NCBI GenBank assembly: GCA_016191815.1
Contig: JACPVI010000014.1
Coordinates: 40,339 to 104,338, forward strand
DNA length: 64,000 bases
Reading direction: 5' to 3'
Source of the DNA: Myxococcales bacterium
GTDB taxonomy: Bacteria > Myxococcota > Myxococcia > Myxococcales > Myxococcaceae
In this document: one piece after another, positions 1 to 9,548 of the stretch
Layout: each line of letters starts with the position of its first letter
How positions within the stretch are numbered: position 1 is the first letter of the stretch
Made by a program: the position numbers and the translations under genes
The notes under the pieces: generated by a model
What the model saw: only the letters and a program-made list of their open reading frames with translations
What the model was told of the DNA's origin: nothing
The model's database searches: none

Positions 1-279
1 TACTCGAGCGGGGACTACTGGTCGAGCTTCGTGAGCGAGCTTCGGGTGTTCGAGGTCGACGCGGTGACGGGCTTCAAGGCCAGGGGCGCGATCTCGATGA
101 AGGACCTCTACCAGAACGCCGGCGGCACCTACTGGAGCTACTGGTGGGCGCCCTACGTGCGGCGGAGCGTGATGGCCGACGACTACGTCTACGCCGTCTC
201 CGACGCGGGCCTCCGAGTGGCGGCCTCCGGCTCCTTGTCCACGCCGATTGCCACCGTCACCTTCCCCAAGGCCCAGTGA
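1..279 (+). CDS. C-terminal end of secreted beta-propeller domain protein (5' truncated)
   Basis: The reading frame is open from the first base of the window to the TGA at 277-279, so this is the last 92 residues of a gene that begins upstream. The visible part is rich in aromatic and short beta-strand residues and ends with a segment of the type VRRSVMADDYVYAVSDAGL. That segment resembles the last blade of the secreted C-terminal beta-propeller family (Pfam Beta_propel) found in archaea and myxobacteria. No catalytic motif is visible. It converges with the efflux pump gene, whose stop codon lies two bases downstream. The family assignment comes from sequence resemblance only and the function is unknown. 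Confidence 0.6.
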   Translation, partial: YSSGDYWSSFVSELRVFEVDAVTGFKARGAISMKDLYQNAGGTYWSYWWAPYVRRSVMADDYVYAVSDAGLRVAASGSLSTPIATVTFPKAQ

Positions 280-280
280 G

Positions 281-3200
281 TCAGCGGGATCTCGCCTCGC
301 GCGGCCGTGCCTCGGCGTCAGGGGCCGTACCCAAGGGAGCCGCCGCAGGCGCCGGTTTTCCGAAGAGCCCACCCAGCCACACCTTGGCCCGGTCCGCCAG
401 GACGTAGAAGGCTGGCACCACCAAGAGGCTCAAGGCGGTGGAGACGATCAGCCCGCCGATCACCGCGATCGCCATCGGCCGCCTCGTCTCCGCTCCGGGC
501 CCCAACGAGAACGCCGCCGGCGCCGCCGCCATCATCGTCGCCACCGAGGTCATCAGGATCGGCCGCAGCCGGATCGGCCCCGCCCGCTTCATCGCCTCCA
601 GCGCCGCATGCCCCTCGCGCCTGAGCCGGGTCGCGTAATCCACCAGGATGATCGAGTTCTTCTTCACGATCCCCATCAGCAGCAACAGCCCGATCATGCT
701 GAAGACGTTCAGGCTGGTGCCGGTGACCTTCAGCGCCACCGCCGCCCCCACCACCGACAGGGGGAGGATGGTCAGCACCGTCACCGGGTGGAGGAAGGAA
801 TTGAACTGCGAAGCCAGCACCATGTACGCGACGATGATCCCCAGCACCAAGGCGAACACCAGGCTCCCCATCGACTCGCGGTACGCCACGCTCGCCCCGC
901 CCAACACCGCCCGGTAGCCGGTGGGCATCTCCTTCGAGAGCCGCTCCACGAAGTGGAGAGCCTCCTCCTGCGAGTGGCCCTTGGCGATGTTGGCGAAGAG
1001 GGTGATCGCCCGCTCCCGGTCGCGCCGGGTGATCGCCTGGAGCGCCGGCCGCTCCTCTTGCGTCACCAGCGCCGACATGGGCAAGAGCGCCCCGGACGAG
1101 GAGCGCACCTTGAGCCTGCCCAAGTCCTCCGGCCGCGCCCGCTGGGAGGCCAACAGCCGCATCCGCACGTCCACCCTCCGCCCGCCGGTGGAGTACTTGC
1201 CCACCCGGACCCCGCCCACCAGCGCGTTCAAGGTTCCCGCCACCTCCTCCACCGAGACGCCCAGGTCCGCCGCCCGGCTGCGGTCCGGAGTGATCCGCAG
1301 CTCCGGCATCCCGAGCTGGTAGTCGGTGTCCAGATCCACCACCAGCGCGCTGTGCGCAAGCTGCTGCTTGACCCGGTCGGCGTGAGACACCAGCGTCGGC
1401 CAGTCCGGTCCGCGCACCGAGAACTCCACCGGGAATCCCCGCTGCGCGGTGAAGCCCGCCTGCGAGAGGTCCTGCACCACCGCCCGCAAGCCCGGGTAGG
1501 AGTTCAGCTCCCCCCGGAGCATCGCCGCGAAGGCCGCCTGGGAGAGCTTCCGCTCCGAGGGCGGAACCAGGGTGACGAACATGATCCCGGTGTTCACCCC
1601 GCCGCCGCCGAAGCCCCCCACCACCGCGAAGGCCCGCCTCACCTCGGGGCGGGCGTTGACGAAGGCCTCAGCCCGGCGGAAGAGGCGGTCGGTCTCCTCG
1701 AGGTCCGAGCCCACCGCGGTCTGCAGCCGCAGCATGAGCCGGCTCTGATCCTGCGAGGGCACGAACTCTCCCGGCAGGCTGCGGAAGAGGAACACCGCTC
1801 CCACCAAGAGCCCCACCGCCACAAGGAGCACCAAAAACGGCCTGCGGAGCCCGTGGCCGAGCAAGAATCCGTAGGCGCGCTCCAACCGGGAGAAGGAGCG
1901 GTCCACCAACCGGCCCAGCCAGCGCCGGTCCTCTCGCGAGGTCCGGAGCAATTGCGCGCACCGTGCCGGCGCCAGAGTCACCGCCTCCACGTAGCTGAAG
2001 AGCACCGCCAGGCAGAGGGTGACGCCGAACTGGAGGAAGAAGCGGCCCACCACTCCCTGCATGAACACCACCGGGATGAAGATCGCCACCACCGCCAACG
2101 TGGCGGACATGGCCGCGAAGGTGATCTCCGCGGTCCCTTCTCGCGCGGCCCGGACCCGGTCCTTCCCGCCCTCCGCGTGGCGGAAGATGTTCTCCATCAC
2201 CATGATCGCGTCGTCCACCACCAGGCCGACCGCCAGCGCCAACCCGAGCAGGGTGAAGGTGTTGAGGGTGAAGCCGAGGAAGTAGATCACCGCCACCGTC
2301 CCGAACAGCGACATCGGAATGGCGAGCACCACGTTGAGCGTGCTGGAGAGCGAGCCCAGGAACATCCAGCACACCAGCGCGGTGAGCAGCACCGCGAGGA
2401 GCAACTCCAGCTCGATTTCCCTCACCGAGTCCTCGATGAAGCGGGTGCCGTCGAAGTTGATGCCCAGCTCCATCCCCTCCGGCAGCGTCTTGCGGATCAG
2501 CTCCAGCTCGGCCCGCACCGCCCGCGCCACCGCCACCGCGTTGGCCCCGCGCTGCTTCTTCACCCCCAGCCCCTGGGCGGGCGCGCCGTTCACCCGGGCC
2601 AGCCGCCGCACGTCCTCGAAGCCGTCCTCCACCAGCGCCACTTGCGAGAGGTACACCGGCGAGCCGTCCACCTCGCGCACCACGATGTTCCGCAGGGTGT
2701 CGAGGTCCAAGGCCTCGCCCATCACCCGCACGTTCACCTCGCGCCCCTCGGTCTCCAGCCGGCCCGCGGGCAGCTCGACGTGCTGCCTCCGGAGCGCCGC
2801 CACCACGTCCGAGGCGGTCACCCCGTGCGCGTCCAGCCACTCGGCGTTCAGCCACAGTCGGACGTTGCGCTCCAGGTAGCCGCCCATCATCACCTCGCCC
2901 ACCCCGGTCAAGGACTGGATGCGGTCCTTCACCCGGTAGCGCGAGAAGTCGGAGATGACCTGCTGCGCGAACGGCCCGGAGAGGCCGATCCACATGATCG
3001 GCTGGTCCTCCGGGTTGGTCTTCGACACCACCGGCGGATCCAGATCGCGAGGCAGGCGCATCTGGGCCTGGGCCACCCGGGTCTGCACCTCCTGCAGGGC
3101 GACGTCCACGTTCCGCCGCAGGTCCAGCTCGAGGGTGATGCTCCCCCCGCCCTGGCGCGAGGAGGAGGTGAGGCTCTTCACCCCCTCCACCTGCACCAGC

Positions 3201-3409
3201 CCCTCTTCCAGAGGCTCGATGACGTCGTGCTCCACCACCTCCGGCGCGGCGCCCTCCCAGGACACCGAGACGCTGATGGTGGGGAAGTCCACGTCGGGGA
3301 ACTGGCTGATGCCGAGGCGCCAGGCCGCCACCAGGCCGAACACCACGGTGGCCAGCATCAGCATCCAGGCCAAAACCGGCCGGCGGATGCAGACCTCGGT
3401 GAGGTTCAA
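281..3409 (-). CDS. RND-family efflux pump inner-membrane permease (HAE1/AcrB type)
   Basis: 1042 residues, the usual length of an AcrB/MexB-type hydrophobe/amphiphile efflux permease. The N terminus starts MNLTEVCIRRPVLAWMLML, typical of the first transmembrane helix. The proton-relay acidic pair lies in GLVVDDAIMVMEN around residues 398-400 in TM4. The C-terminal half repeats the fold (GIVKKNSIILVDYA region). The protein is inferred to act as a homotrimeric proton-driven pump in the inner membrane. It is the third gene of a minus-strand operon and its start overlaps the adaptor stop by 4 bp (ATGA). The substrate cannot be read from sequence; the hydrophobic pores look like a drug or solvent pump rather than a heavy-metal (HME) pump. 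Confidence 0.93.
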   Translation of the reverse strand: MNLTEVCIRRPVLAWMLMLATVVFGLVAAWRLGISQFPDVDFPTISVSVSWEGAAPEVVEHDVIEPLEEGLVQVEGVKSLTSSSRQGGGSITLELDLRRNVDVALQEVQTRVAQAQMRLPRDLDPPVVSKTNPEDQPIMWIGLSGPFAQQVISDFSRYRVKDRIQSLTGVGEVMMGGYLERNVRLWLNAEWLDAHGVTASDVVAALRRQHVELPAGRLETEGREVNVRVMGEALDLDTLRNIVVREVDGSPVYLSQVALVEDGFEDVRRLARVNGAPAQGLGVKKQRGANAVAVARAVRAELELIRKTLPEGMELGINFDGTRFIEDSVREIELELLLAVLLTALVCWMFLGSLSSTLNVVLAIPMSLFGTVAVIYFLGFTLNTFTLLGLALAVGLVVDDAIMVMENIFRHAEGGKDRVRAAREGTAEITFAAMSATLAVVAIFIPVVFMQGVVGRFFLQFGVTLCLAVLFSYVEAVTLAPARCAQLLRTSREDRRWLGRLVDRSFSRLERAYGFLLGHGLRRPFLVLLVAVGLLVGAVFLFRSLPGEFVPSQDQSRLMLRLQTAVGSDLEETDRLFRRAEAFVNARPEVRRAFAVVGGFGGGGVNTGIMFVTLVPPSERKLSQAAFAAMLRGELNSYPGLRAVVQDLSQAGFTAQRGFPVEFSVRGPDWPTLVSHADRVKQQLAHSALVVDLDTDYQLGMPELRITPDRSRAADLGVSVEEVAGTLNALVGGVRVGKYSTGGRRVDVRMRLLASQRARPEDLGRLKVRSSSGALLPMSALVTQEERPALQAITRRDRERAITLFANIAKGHSQEEALHFVERLSKEMPTGYRAVLGGASVAYRESMGSLVFALVLGIIVAYMVLASQFNSFLHPVTVLTILPLSVVGAAVALKVTGTSLNVFSMIGLLLLMGIVKKNSIILVDYATRLRREGHAALEAMKRAGPIRLRPILMTSVATMMAAAPAAFSLGPGAETRRPMAIAVIGGLIVSTALSLLVVPAFYVLADRAKVWLGGLFGKPAPAAAPLGTAPDAEARPREARSR

Positions 3410-4530
3410 GGCCGCCCCCCGGGCACCGCCCGCTCACGGGCCTCCGGAGCCGCCTGGCCGGACACCGACACCTTGACCCCGTCGCGCAAGGCCTCCGCGC
3501 CCCGCACCACCAAGGACTCGCCCACCGACAGCCCGCCGCGCACCTCCACCTTGCCGTCCGGCGTGCGCAGGCCCAGCTCGAGCACGCGCTCCTTCGCCAG
3601 GCCATCCTCCACCACGAAGGCGAGGAAGCCGCGCTCGCTCGGGCGCACCGAGGTCTGCGGCACCACCGGAGAGCCGCCGCTCTTCCCCACCGGCACCGTC
3701 ACCTCGGCGAAAGCGCCGGGGCGCAGCTTGTCCTTCTCGGGATCATCCACCTCCGCGGTCACCGCCACCATCCGGGAGCCCTCGTCCGCGGCGTCCGCCA
3801 CGTGGGTGATGCGCGAGGAGTAGGGCCTGGCTTCCCCCCGGAGGGCAAAGCGGGCCACCATCCCCACCCGCAGCCTGGGCGCGTCCGGCTCCGGCACCTT
3901 GAAGCGGAGGAGCAACGGTTCCCTGCGGAGCAGAGTCGCCAGCACCGTCCCCGGCTGCACGTACTGTCCGGTCTGCACGGTGCGCGTCTGCAGCACTCCG
4001 GAGACCGGCGCCCGCACGTAGGCGTCGCGGACGTTCAGCTCGGCCTGGGCCAGCGCCACCTCCGCCGACTGCAGCTCCGCCGCCGCCGCGAGGGCGCGGG
4101 TGCGCCAGGTCTCCAGCTCCTCGCCGCGGATCAGCCCGGGGCTCTTCTCGTCCACCGACTCCCGCCGCTTGAGCCCCGCGTCCGCCTCGGCCTTGGCCGC
4201 CGCCGCCTTCTCCACCGCCGCCTTCGCCGAGCGGACCGCCAAGGAGAAACGGGTCGGCTCGATCTCCGCCAGCACCGTCCCCTCCTTCACCGACTGCCCC
4301 TCGGAGAAGCGCACCCGGTCCACCACTCCGGCCACCCGGGCGGTCACCTGCACCCGCTCGAAGGCCTCCACCGAGCCCACCGCGGAGAGGGTGTACTCCA
4401 CGTCGCGCGAGGCGACCTCCTCCACCTCCACCGGGAAAGCCAGCGGCCCCTTGGGGGAGCGCGCGGCGGAGCCCTCCGGCTTGGAGCAAGCCGCGAGGAG
4501 GAGCAAGGCAAGCGCGAGGCTGCGAATCAT
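3406..4530 (-). CDS. RND efflux periplasmic adaptor (membrane fusion protein), lipoprotein
   Basis: 374 residues. The start is the ATG at 4530, which overlaps the stop of the outer-membrane channel gene by 4 bp; the longer upstream frame is antisense-like and is ignored. The N terminus is a lipoprotein signal with lipobox LAAC and Cys15. Order: barrel-sandwich half (residues about 35-75, VEAFERVQVTARVAGVVDRV), alpha-helical hairpin rich in Ala/Glu (about 85-150), second biotinyl-lipoyl-like half (RAPVSGVLQTRTVQTGQYV), beta-barrel, and membrane-proximal domain. The protein is inferred to bridge the pump and the TolC-like channel in the periplasm. Its neighbours on both sides are the other two parts of the same tripartite pump. 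Confidence 0.92.
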   Translation of the reverse strand: MIRSLALALLLLAACSKPEGSAARSPKGPLAFPVEVEEVASRDVEYTLSAVGSVEAFERVQVTARVAGVVDRVRFSEGQSVKEGTVLAEIEPTRFSLAVRSAKAAVEKAAAAKAEADAGLKRRESVDEKSPGLIRGEELETWRTRALAAAAELQSAEVALAQAELNVRDAYVRAPVSGVLQTRTVQTGQYVQPGTVLATLLRREPLLLRFKVPEPDAPRLRVGMVARFALRGEARPYSSRITHVADAADEGSRMVAVTAEVDDPEKDKLRPGAFAEVTVPVGKSGGSPVVPQTSVRPSERGFLAFVVEDGLAKERVLELGLRTPDGKVEVRGGLSVGESLVVRGAEALRDGVKVSVSGQAAPEARERAVPGGRP

Positions 4531-5921
4531 GGGGATGCTCCTTCCGCCAGCGCTTCCAATGGGCCCGCGCCGATCGCCGCGCGGAGATCGAGGAAAGACA
4601 GGCCGAGGCCGTAGCGCTCCCGCGCCTGGGCCACCTCGGCTTCGAACATGCGAAGGCTGGCGTCGGCCACCTCCAGGGCGCCGGTGAGCCCCTGGCGGTA
4701 CAGCTCTGCTGTCTCCGCAGCGTTGCGCCGGGCCACCGCGGCGGCGACGGTGGCGTGGCGGAGCGAGCTCTGGGCGCTCGTTAGCGCCACCAGGGCCGTC
4801 CTCACCTCGGCGCCGGCCTTCCGCTGCCGCGCGCGGGCGGAGAGCGCAGCGATCCTCGAGAGCGCCGCCCGCTCTCGCGCCTCGCCGTAGCGCTCGCCGC
4901 CGTCGAAGAGGCTCCAGGACAGCTCCACCCCTCCGAAGCCGTCCACCGCCCGCCCGGTGAAGCCGGTCTCGTTGCTCGCGCGGACCTGCCCCAAAAGGGA
5001 GAGCGACGGGATCGCCCTCCGCCACGGCTCGCTCGCGGCCTCGGCCGCCGCGGCGGCGCGCTCGAACGACGCGAGCACGTCGGGCCGGGCCTGCTCGGCG
5101 CGGGCCACCAGCGCCTCGACATCGGGAAGCTTCCGGGAGGCCTCTTCGAACAGGGACTCCGGCGGCGAGAGCGGCGGGGCCAGCTTGGAGTCGAGCAAAA
5201 GCCCCAGGTTGACGTAGGCCGCCTCGGTGGCCGAGGCCGCCCGGGTGGACTCGCGCTCGGCGGTGGCCAGCTCCAGCTCGGCGCGGGTCAAGTCGTTCAC
5301 GCTCACCAGCTTCGCTTCCAGCCGCGCGCGCGCATCGGAGAGGTTCCGCCGGGCGAACTCCAGCCGGCGCGAGGCGGCCTCCACCACTTGCTCGGCCGAC
5401 AGGGTGAGGAGGAAGGCGTCGGCGGCCTCGAAGGCGAGCAGTCGCTTGGCTTCTTCGGCCTCCAGTTCGGCCGCGCCGCGCTCCCGCTTCGCTTGCCTGT
5501 AGAGCGGGTAGCCGCGGGCGTCGAAGGCAGTCCAGCGGAGGACCGCGACACCCGAGAGCGCGTCCTGCGACTGGAGCGTCACCGTCTGAGTGCCGATGGT
5601 CCGAACCGTCTCGTACGGCCGCCTGGAGTAGGCGGCGGTGGAGGACAGCTCGGGGAAGAAGAAGGCCCGGGCGCGCTGGAGCCGAGCCCTAGCCACTTCG
5701 GCCTGCTCGGAGGCGATCTGCGCCCGCTCGTTTCGCTCGAGCGCCATCGACACCGCCCGCTCGAGCGTGAGCGGCTCGGCTCGCTCCGGGGGAGCCGCGG
5801 CGCCGCCTGCAGGAACAGGGTCCGGCTCGGCCGCGGCGGAGGACGTCCCGAGGAGGAGCAGGAGCAAAAGGGCGACGCGCGGAGGGATCACGGTGAGGGC
5901 TCGGGGCTGTGGACCGGGCAT
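4527..5921 (-). CDS. TolC-family outer-membrane efflux channel
   Basis: About 464 residues with two outer-membrane-efflux (OEP) repeats. The first begins PLTLERAVSMALERNERAQ and is followed by long Ala/Glu/Arg-rich helices, with AYSRRPYETV in the beta-barrel portion. The N terminus has a hydrophobic signal segment (RVALLLLLLLGTSSAAA). The start is uncertain: ATG at 5921 is used, GTG at 5891 would give an equally good signal peptide, and a longer frame reaches 5981. It is first in the operon and is followed by the adaptor with a 4-bp overlap. The inferred role is the exit duct of the tripartite pump. Many TolC proteins also serve type I secretion, but no secretion ATPase is adjacent. Confidence 0.9.
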   Translation of the reverse strand: MPGPQPRALTVIPPRVALLLLLLLGTSSAAAEPDPVPAGGAAAPPERAEPLTLERAVSMALERNERAQIASEQAEVARARLQRARAFFFPELSSTAAYSRRPYETVRTIGTQTVTLQSQDALSGVAVLRWTAFDARGYPLYRQAKRERGAAELEAEEAKRLLAFEAADAFLLTLSAEQVVEAASRRLEFARRNLSDARARLEAKLVSVNDLTRAELELATAERESTRAASATEAAYVNLGLLLDSKLAPPLSPPESLFEEASRKLPDVEALVARAEQARPDVLASFERAAAAAEAASEPWRRAIPSLSLLGQVRASNETGFTGRAVDGFGGVELSWSLFDGGERYGEARERAALSRIAALSARARQRKAGAEVRTALVALTSAQSSLRHATVAAAVARRNAAETAELYRQGLTGALEVADASLRMFEAEVAQARERYGLGLSFLDLRAAIGAGPLEALAEGASP

Positions 5922-6172
5922 ATACCGGCCGGAGGGCCGAGGTGCCAGCCCGCACCCAGCCGCCTCCCGGCCGCGGGGCACGGCGTAGCTCAGCGAGGTA
6001 GCCCGGGTGTGCTCCCGCGTGCCCGTACGGGAGAGTTCGGGCTCGGTGCGCGGAGGAGCCCCGGTCCGCGCGTTACTGGCGCACTCGCAAGATGCGCGAG
6101 GGTGATCAGCATGGGAACCACAGCCGATCTCGCGTGGTGCCGGAAGTTACAGGTCGGAATACACTGCGCGCC

Positions 6173-8089
6173 ATGCGGGTGACGCTCCTCGCCGCCCTTT
6201 CGCTCGGCGCGCTCCCGGCCTGCAACCCGAGGCCCCAGGGCGCAGCCCGGGTGGTGGTGAGCTTCGGCTTTCGGCCCGGCTGCCTGCGGGTGAGCGCGAC
6301 CGACGTCTCCTCGCCGTCCCGCCGGCAAGAAGTCGACCTCCCGCTCGAAGGGGTGAAGTCGGTGGGCACCCGGACGGTGGGAGTCCTTCCCGGGAAAGAC
6401 TGGAGCCCGTTCATCGAGGTGACCGCGGTAGCGCACCTCGGCGGGTGCGAGGCGCGGCCGGTGAAGCGCCGCAGCGAGCGGTTGGACCTGACTCCCCGCG
6501 GAATCCAGGAGGTGCTCCTCACGCTGGATGGTTCCGACGCCGATGGAGACCTCTACCTGGCAGGAGACGACGACCCTGCCTTCGAGGACTGCGACGACTC
6601 CGCCTCCGGGGCGGAGGTACACCCCGGCGCCCAGGAGCGATGCAACGGCCTGGACGACGACTGCGACGGAACGCGCGACGAGGGCCTCTCCGTGGCCGGC
6701 ACCTACTACCGCGACATGGACCGCGACGGCTTCGGGGACCCGGCGACGGCGGTGCAGACCTGCACGGCGCCTCCGGGCCACGTGCTCACCGCCGGCGACT
6801 GCGACGACCAGGCCGCAAGGGTGCGGCCCGATGCCGGCGAGGTGTGCGACGGCGCCGACGAGGATTGCTCCGGCGCGGCGGACGAGCCGTTCGAGCTGGG
6901 CAAGGGCTGCAATGGCTGCGGGGGCACCTTCCGCTGCGAGTCCGACGGCGGTCGCTACTGCGGAGGCCCGACCACCCCGGTCTGGTACTACCCGGACAGC
7001 GACCGGGACGGCCAAGCAGCGGCCGGCGCCCAGCGGGTACACGCCTGCCAAAGCCCCGGGCAGGGCTACGTCTCCTCCGCAGGCGACTGCGATGACGGGG
7101 ATCCGTTCAACCTCGCCGGCGGGACGGAGATCTGCGACGGCTACGACAACGACTGCCGGGCGGAGACCACCGAGGCTGGCGTCTGCCCTCAGGGTGCAGC
7201 CTGGGCGGTGCGGGCGGACGCGGCGGATGGAGGCGCCATCTGGAGGGCGGCTGCCGCCTACGGGCGCGGGAAGGTGTGGATCGCCGGCGACAACGGGGCT
7301 CTCCGAGTGCGCGACGGCCAGGGGCCCTTCCAGAGCTTCGACGGCAGGTGCATCGCCGACTGGCGCGCGGCCTGGGCGCGGCCGAACGTCGGGCGGGTGT
7401 ACCTCTCGGGAATCTCGGCGCCGCTGGTGTCGATGGACCGCACCGGCGGGGGGTGCACCGAGGTGCTGTCGCAACAGACTCTCAACGCCGACGTCTGGGC
7501 GCTCAGCGGAACCGGGGGAAACTCGGTCGAGCTCTTCGGCGCAGGGTCCGAGCTGGTCTTCCGGGTGGACCCGGACGACCCACAGGACCTCGACATCTGG
7601 CGCATGCCCAACCGGAACCTCTTCGCCGTTCATGCGGTCGCCGATCGCGATGTGTGGGCGGTCGGCTACGATTCTTCCGCGAAGCGGAGCCTCATCCTGC
7701 ACTACGACGGCTCGAGCTGGTCCACCTCCGCGCACCCGAGCTTCGGCGGCCCGCTGAGGGCGATCTCGATGATCGAGCCCAGCTCCGGCTTCGCCGCCGG
7801 CGACGAGGGCAATGTCCTCAGGTGGGCAGGCGCCGCGTGGGTGAGCTTCCCGACGCCTTACGCCGCGGTGCCGAAGAACCGCCCCAAGCTGTTCGCGGTC
7901 GGGGCCTTCGGCGTCAACAACGTCTACGCCGCCTCCGAGGACGGGACGGTGTGGCGGTACACCTCGGGCTGGCGCCCTCTCCACCTGGACAGCGGCGGAG
8001 AGCTGGTCGACCTCGCCGGGAGCGGGCCGGACGATCTATGGGCGATCGGGCCCCGCCCCACCGGCGTCCTCCACTGGCACGAGCCCTGA
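6173..8089 (+). CDS. Lipoprotein with three MopE-type metal-binding repeats and a propeller-like C-terminal half
   Basis: 638 residues. The start at 6173 gives a clean lipoprotein signal with lipobox LPAC and Cys17. Residues about 120-335 carry three Asp/Cys-rich units (for example EDCDDSASGAEVHPGAQERC followed by NGLDDDCDG). These match the Pfam Cu-binding_MopE or putative metal-binding motif family, known from the methanotroph copper protein MopE and expanded in myxobacteria. Residues about 345-638 hold repeated short strands (VWIAGDNGAL, DVWAVGYDSS, NVYAASEDGTVWRY) suggestive of a beta-propeller. The stop is one base before the first ATPase gene of the lipid-transport cassette, so co-transcription is likely. 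Calcium or copper binding at the surface is inferred from the family and not demonstrated. Confidence 0.82.
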   Translation: MRVTLLAALSLGALPACNPRPQGAARVVVSFGFRPGCLRVSATDVSSPSRRQEVDLPLEGVKSVGTRTVGVLPGKDWSPFIEVTAVAHLGGCEARPVKRRSERLDLTPRGIQEVLLTLDGSDADGDLYLAGDDDPAFEDCDDSASGAEVHPGAQERCNGLDDDCDGTRDEGLSVAGTYYRDMDRDGFGDPATAVQTCTAPPGHVLTAGDCDDQAARVRPDAGEVCDGADEDCSGAADEPFELGKGCNGCGGTFRCESDGGRYCGGPTTPVWYYPDSDRDGQAAAGAQRVHACQSPGQGYVSSAGDCDDGDPFNLAGGTEICDGYDNDCRAETTEAGVCPQGAAWAVRADAADGGAIWRAAAAYGRGKVWIAGDNGALRVRDGQGPFQSFDGRCIADWRAAWARPNVGRVYLSGISAPLVSMDRTGGGCTEVLSQQTLNADVWALSGTGGNSVELFGAGSELVFRVDPDDPQDLDIWRMPNRNLFAVHAVADRDVWAVGYDSSAKRSLILHYDGSSWSTSAHPSFGGPLRAISMIEPSSGFAAGDEGNVLRWAGAAWVSFPTPYAAVPKNRPKLFAVGAFGVNNVYAASEDGTVWRYTSGWRPLHLDSGGELVDLAGSGPDDLWAIGPRPTGVLHWHEP

Positions 8090-8090
8090 A

Positions 8091-8762
8091 TTGGATCTCC
8101 GCACCGACGCCCTCACCGTGCGCATCGACGGCCGCGCGGCGCTCTGGCAGGTCACCGTCTCCTTCCCCGGCGGCGAGCGGGCGCTGGTGGTGGGAAACGC
8201 GGGCAGCGGGAAGACGACCTTGCTCAAGGCGCTCGCAGGCCTCCTGCCGGCCTCCGCGGGGCGGGTGCTCTGGAACGGGGCGGAAGTCGGCTGCCTCTCA
8301 CCGGAGCAGCGGCGGGCCGCGCAGGCAGCCTTCGGGATGGTGTTCCAGTCCGACGCGCTGTTCGACTCGCTCACCGTGCTGGAGAACGTGATGCTCCCGC
8401 TGTCACGGCGGAAGGTGCCGCCGAAAGAAGCGCGCCCGCGCGCCGAAGAGGCGCTGGTGCAGGTGGGGCTTTTGGACGCGGCCCGGCACTACCCGGAGCG
8501 CCTGTCGGGTGGAATGCGGAAGCGGGTGGGAATCGCGCGGGCGATCGTCGCTCGGCCGGAGGTGCTCCTGGCAGATGACCCGCTGGCCGGGCTGGATCCC
8601 GAGACCGCCGAAAGCGTCACGGAGCTACTGCTCTTTCTCGCCGCGGAGAGGACCTTGATCCTCGCCGCCCCGGAGGCCGCCCCGGCGCTCCGAGTACCGA
8701 CGGTGCTCCGCCTCGAGGGGGGCCGCTTGGGGGGTGGCCCCCGCGGGCCGAGGGACGGCTGA
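8091..8762 (+). CDS. ABC ATPase of Mla/MCE lipid transporter, catalytically degenerate subunit
   Basis: 223 residues, TTG start directly after the preceding stop. Visible motifs: Walker A GNAGSGKTT at 35-43, Q-loop VFQSDALF, and an intact ABC signature LSGGM at 138-142. Walker B reads VLLADDP, so Asp163 stands where the catalytic Glu is expected. The H-loop His is absent; the segment reads TLILAAPEAAPA instead of the usual xxHD. The signature context (LSGGMRKRVGIARAI) fits MlaF-like ATPases. It forms a tight operon with two MlaE permeases, a second ATPase and an MCE protein. I infer that it pairs with the ATPase at 10285-11013, contributing its signature motif to a consensus site while its own nucleotide pocket is hydrolytically weak. 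Confidence 0.88.
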   Translation: MDLRTDALTVRIDGRAALWQVTVSFPGGERALVVGNAGSGKTTLLKALAGLLPASAGRVLWNGAEVGCLSPEQRRAAQAAFGMVFQSDALFDSLTVLENVMLPLSRRKVPPKEARPRAEEALVQVGLLDAARHYPERLSGGMRKRVGIARAIVARPEVLLADDPLAGLDPETAESVTELLLFLAAERTLILAAPEAAPALRVPTVLRLEGGRLGGGPRGPRDG

Positions 8763-9548
8763 TTGGAGGCGCTCTACGAAATCCCCGCCGCGCTGGGGCG
8801 AAGCCTGAGGACGGGCCTCAGGGCGGCCGGCGCCCTGGGCTTGGTGGCCGGCCGCACCGCCCTCCAGCTTCCGCGGCTGGACCGGCGCGAGCTGATGCGC
8901 GCGCTCTCTCAGTTCGGGGCGGAGTCGCTCTCGTTGGCGCTCTTGGTGGCCGCGCTCACCGGCGCGACGGTGGTGCTGCAGACCGCGCTCTACGTGCAGC
9001 GCTTCGGCGCCCGGGCCTACCTCGGCTGGGCCGCGGGCTACGCGGTGCTGTGGGAGTTCGGACCGCTCATCCTGGGGCTGTTGATGGCGGCGCGGGTGGG
9101 AGCGCGCAACGCCGCCGAGCTGGCCACCCTCACCGTGGGAGGGCAGATCGAAGGGCTGCGCGGCATCTCGCTCGATCCCTTCGCGCTCCTGGTGGCGCCG
9201 AGGGTCCTGGCCACCGCGCTGTCGGTGACCTGCCTGTCGGTGGTGGCCTTCCTGTTCGCCATCCTGATGGAGGCGGCGGCCGCGGCGGCCACCCTGCACC
9301 TCCCCACCGGAGTGTTCCTCTCCAGCTTCGCCGAGATGCTGTCCTTCAGCGACGTGGTGGGCGGCAGCGCCAAGGCCCTCGCCTTCGGGATCGCCATCGC
9401 GCTGGTCTCCACCGCCGCGGGACTTTCCGCCCAGGGTGGGGCGAGGGGCGTGGGCCGAGCCGCCGCCAGGGCGGTGGTGTGGAGCGCGGCCGCCATCTTC
9501 CTCCTCGACTTCGGGTTGACCCCTCTTTTGGTGTGGCTGCTCTCGTGA
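8763..9548 (+). CDS. MlaE-family permease, first copy
   Basis: 261 residues, TTG start abutting the TGA of the ATPase gene. It is a polytopic inner-membrane protein with the MlaE (permease, formerly DUF140) pattern: an N-terminal amphipathic stretch, GATVVLQTALYVQRFGARAY, then the conserved coupling region EFGPLILGLLMAARVGARNA, and ELATLTVGGQIEGLRGISLD. In the Mla family this subunit extracts or inserts phospholipid together with an MCE hexamer and an ATPase dimer. The stop overlaps the next permease start as GTGA. It differs clearly in sequence from the second copy, so a heterodimer is more likely than a recent duplication. The direction of transport cannot be judged from sequence. Confidence 0.9.
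   Translation: MEALYEIPAALGRSLRTGLRAAGALGLVAGRTALQLPRLDRRELMRALSQFGAESLSLALLVAALTGATVVLQTALYVQRFGARAYLGWAAGYAVLWEFGPLILGLLMAARVGARNAAELATLTVGGQIEGLRGISLDPFALLVAPRVLATALSVTCLSVVAFLFAILMEAAAAAATLHLPTGVFLSSFAEMLSFSDVVGGSAKALAFGIAIALVSTAAGLSAQGGARGVGRAAARAVVWSAAAIFLLDFGLTPLLVWLLS

Noticed and set aside
248..3823. Very long plus-strand open frame opposite the RND pump
   Set aside because: Arg/His/Pro-rich antisense reading of a well-conserved pump; typical of high-GC DNA.
5975..6062. tRNA-like stretch (GTAGCTCAG... GAGTTCGGG)
   Set aside because: D-arm-like and T-arm-like words are present, but a 7-bp acceptor stem and a 7-nt anticodon loop cannot be formed at the right spacing.
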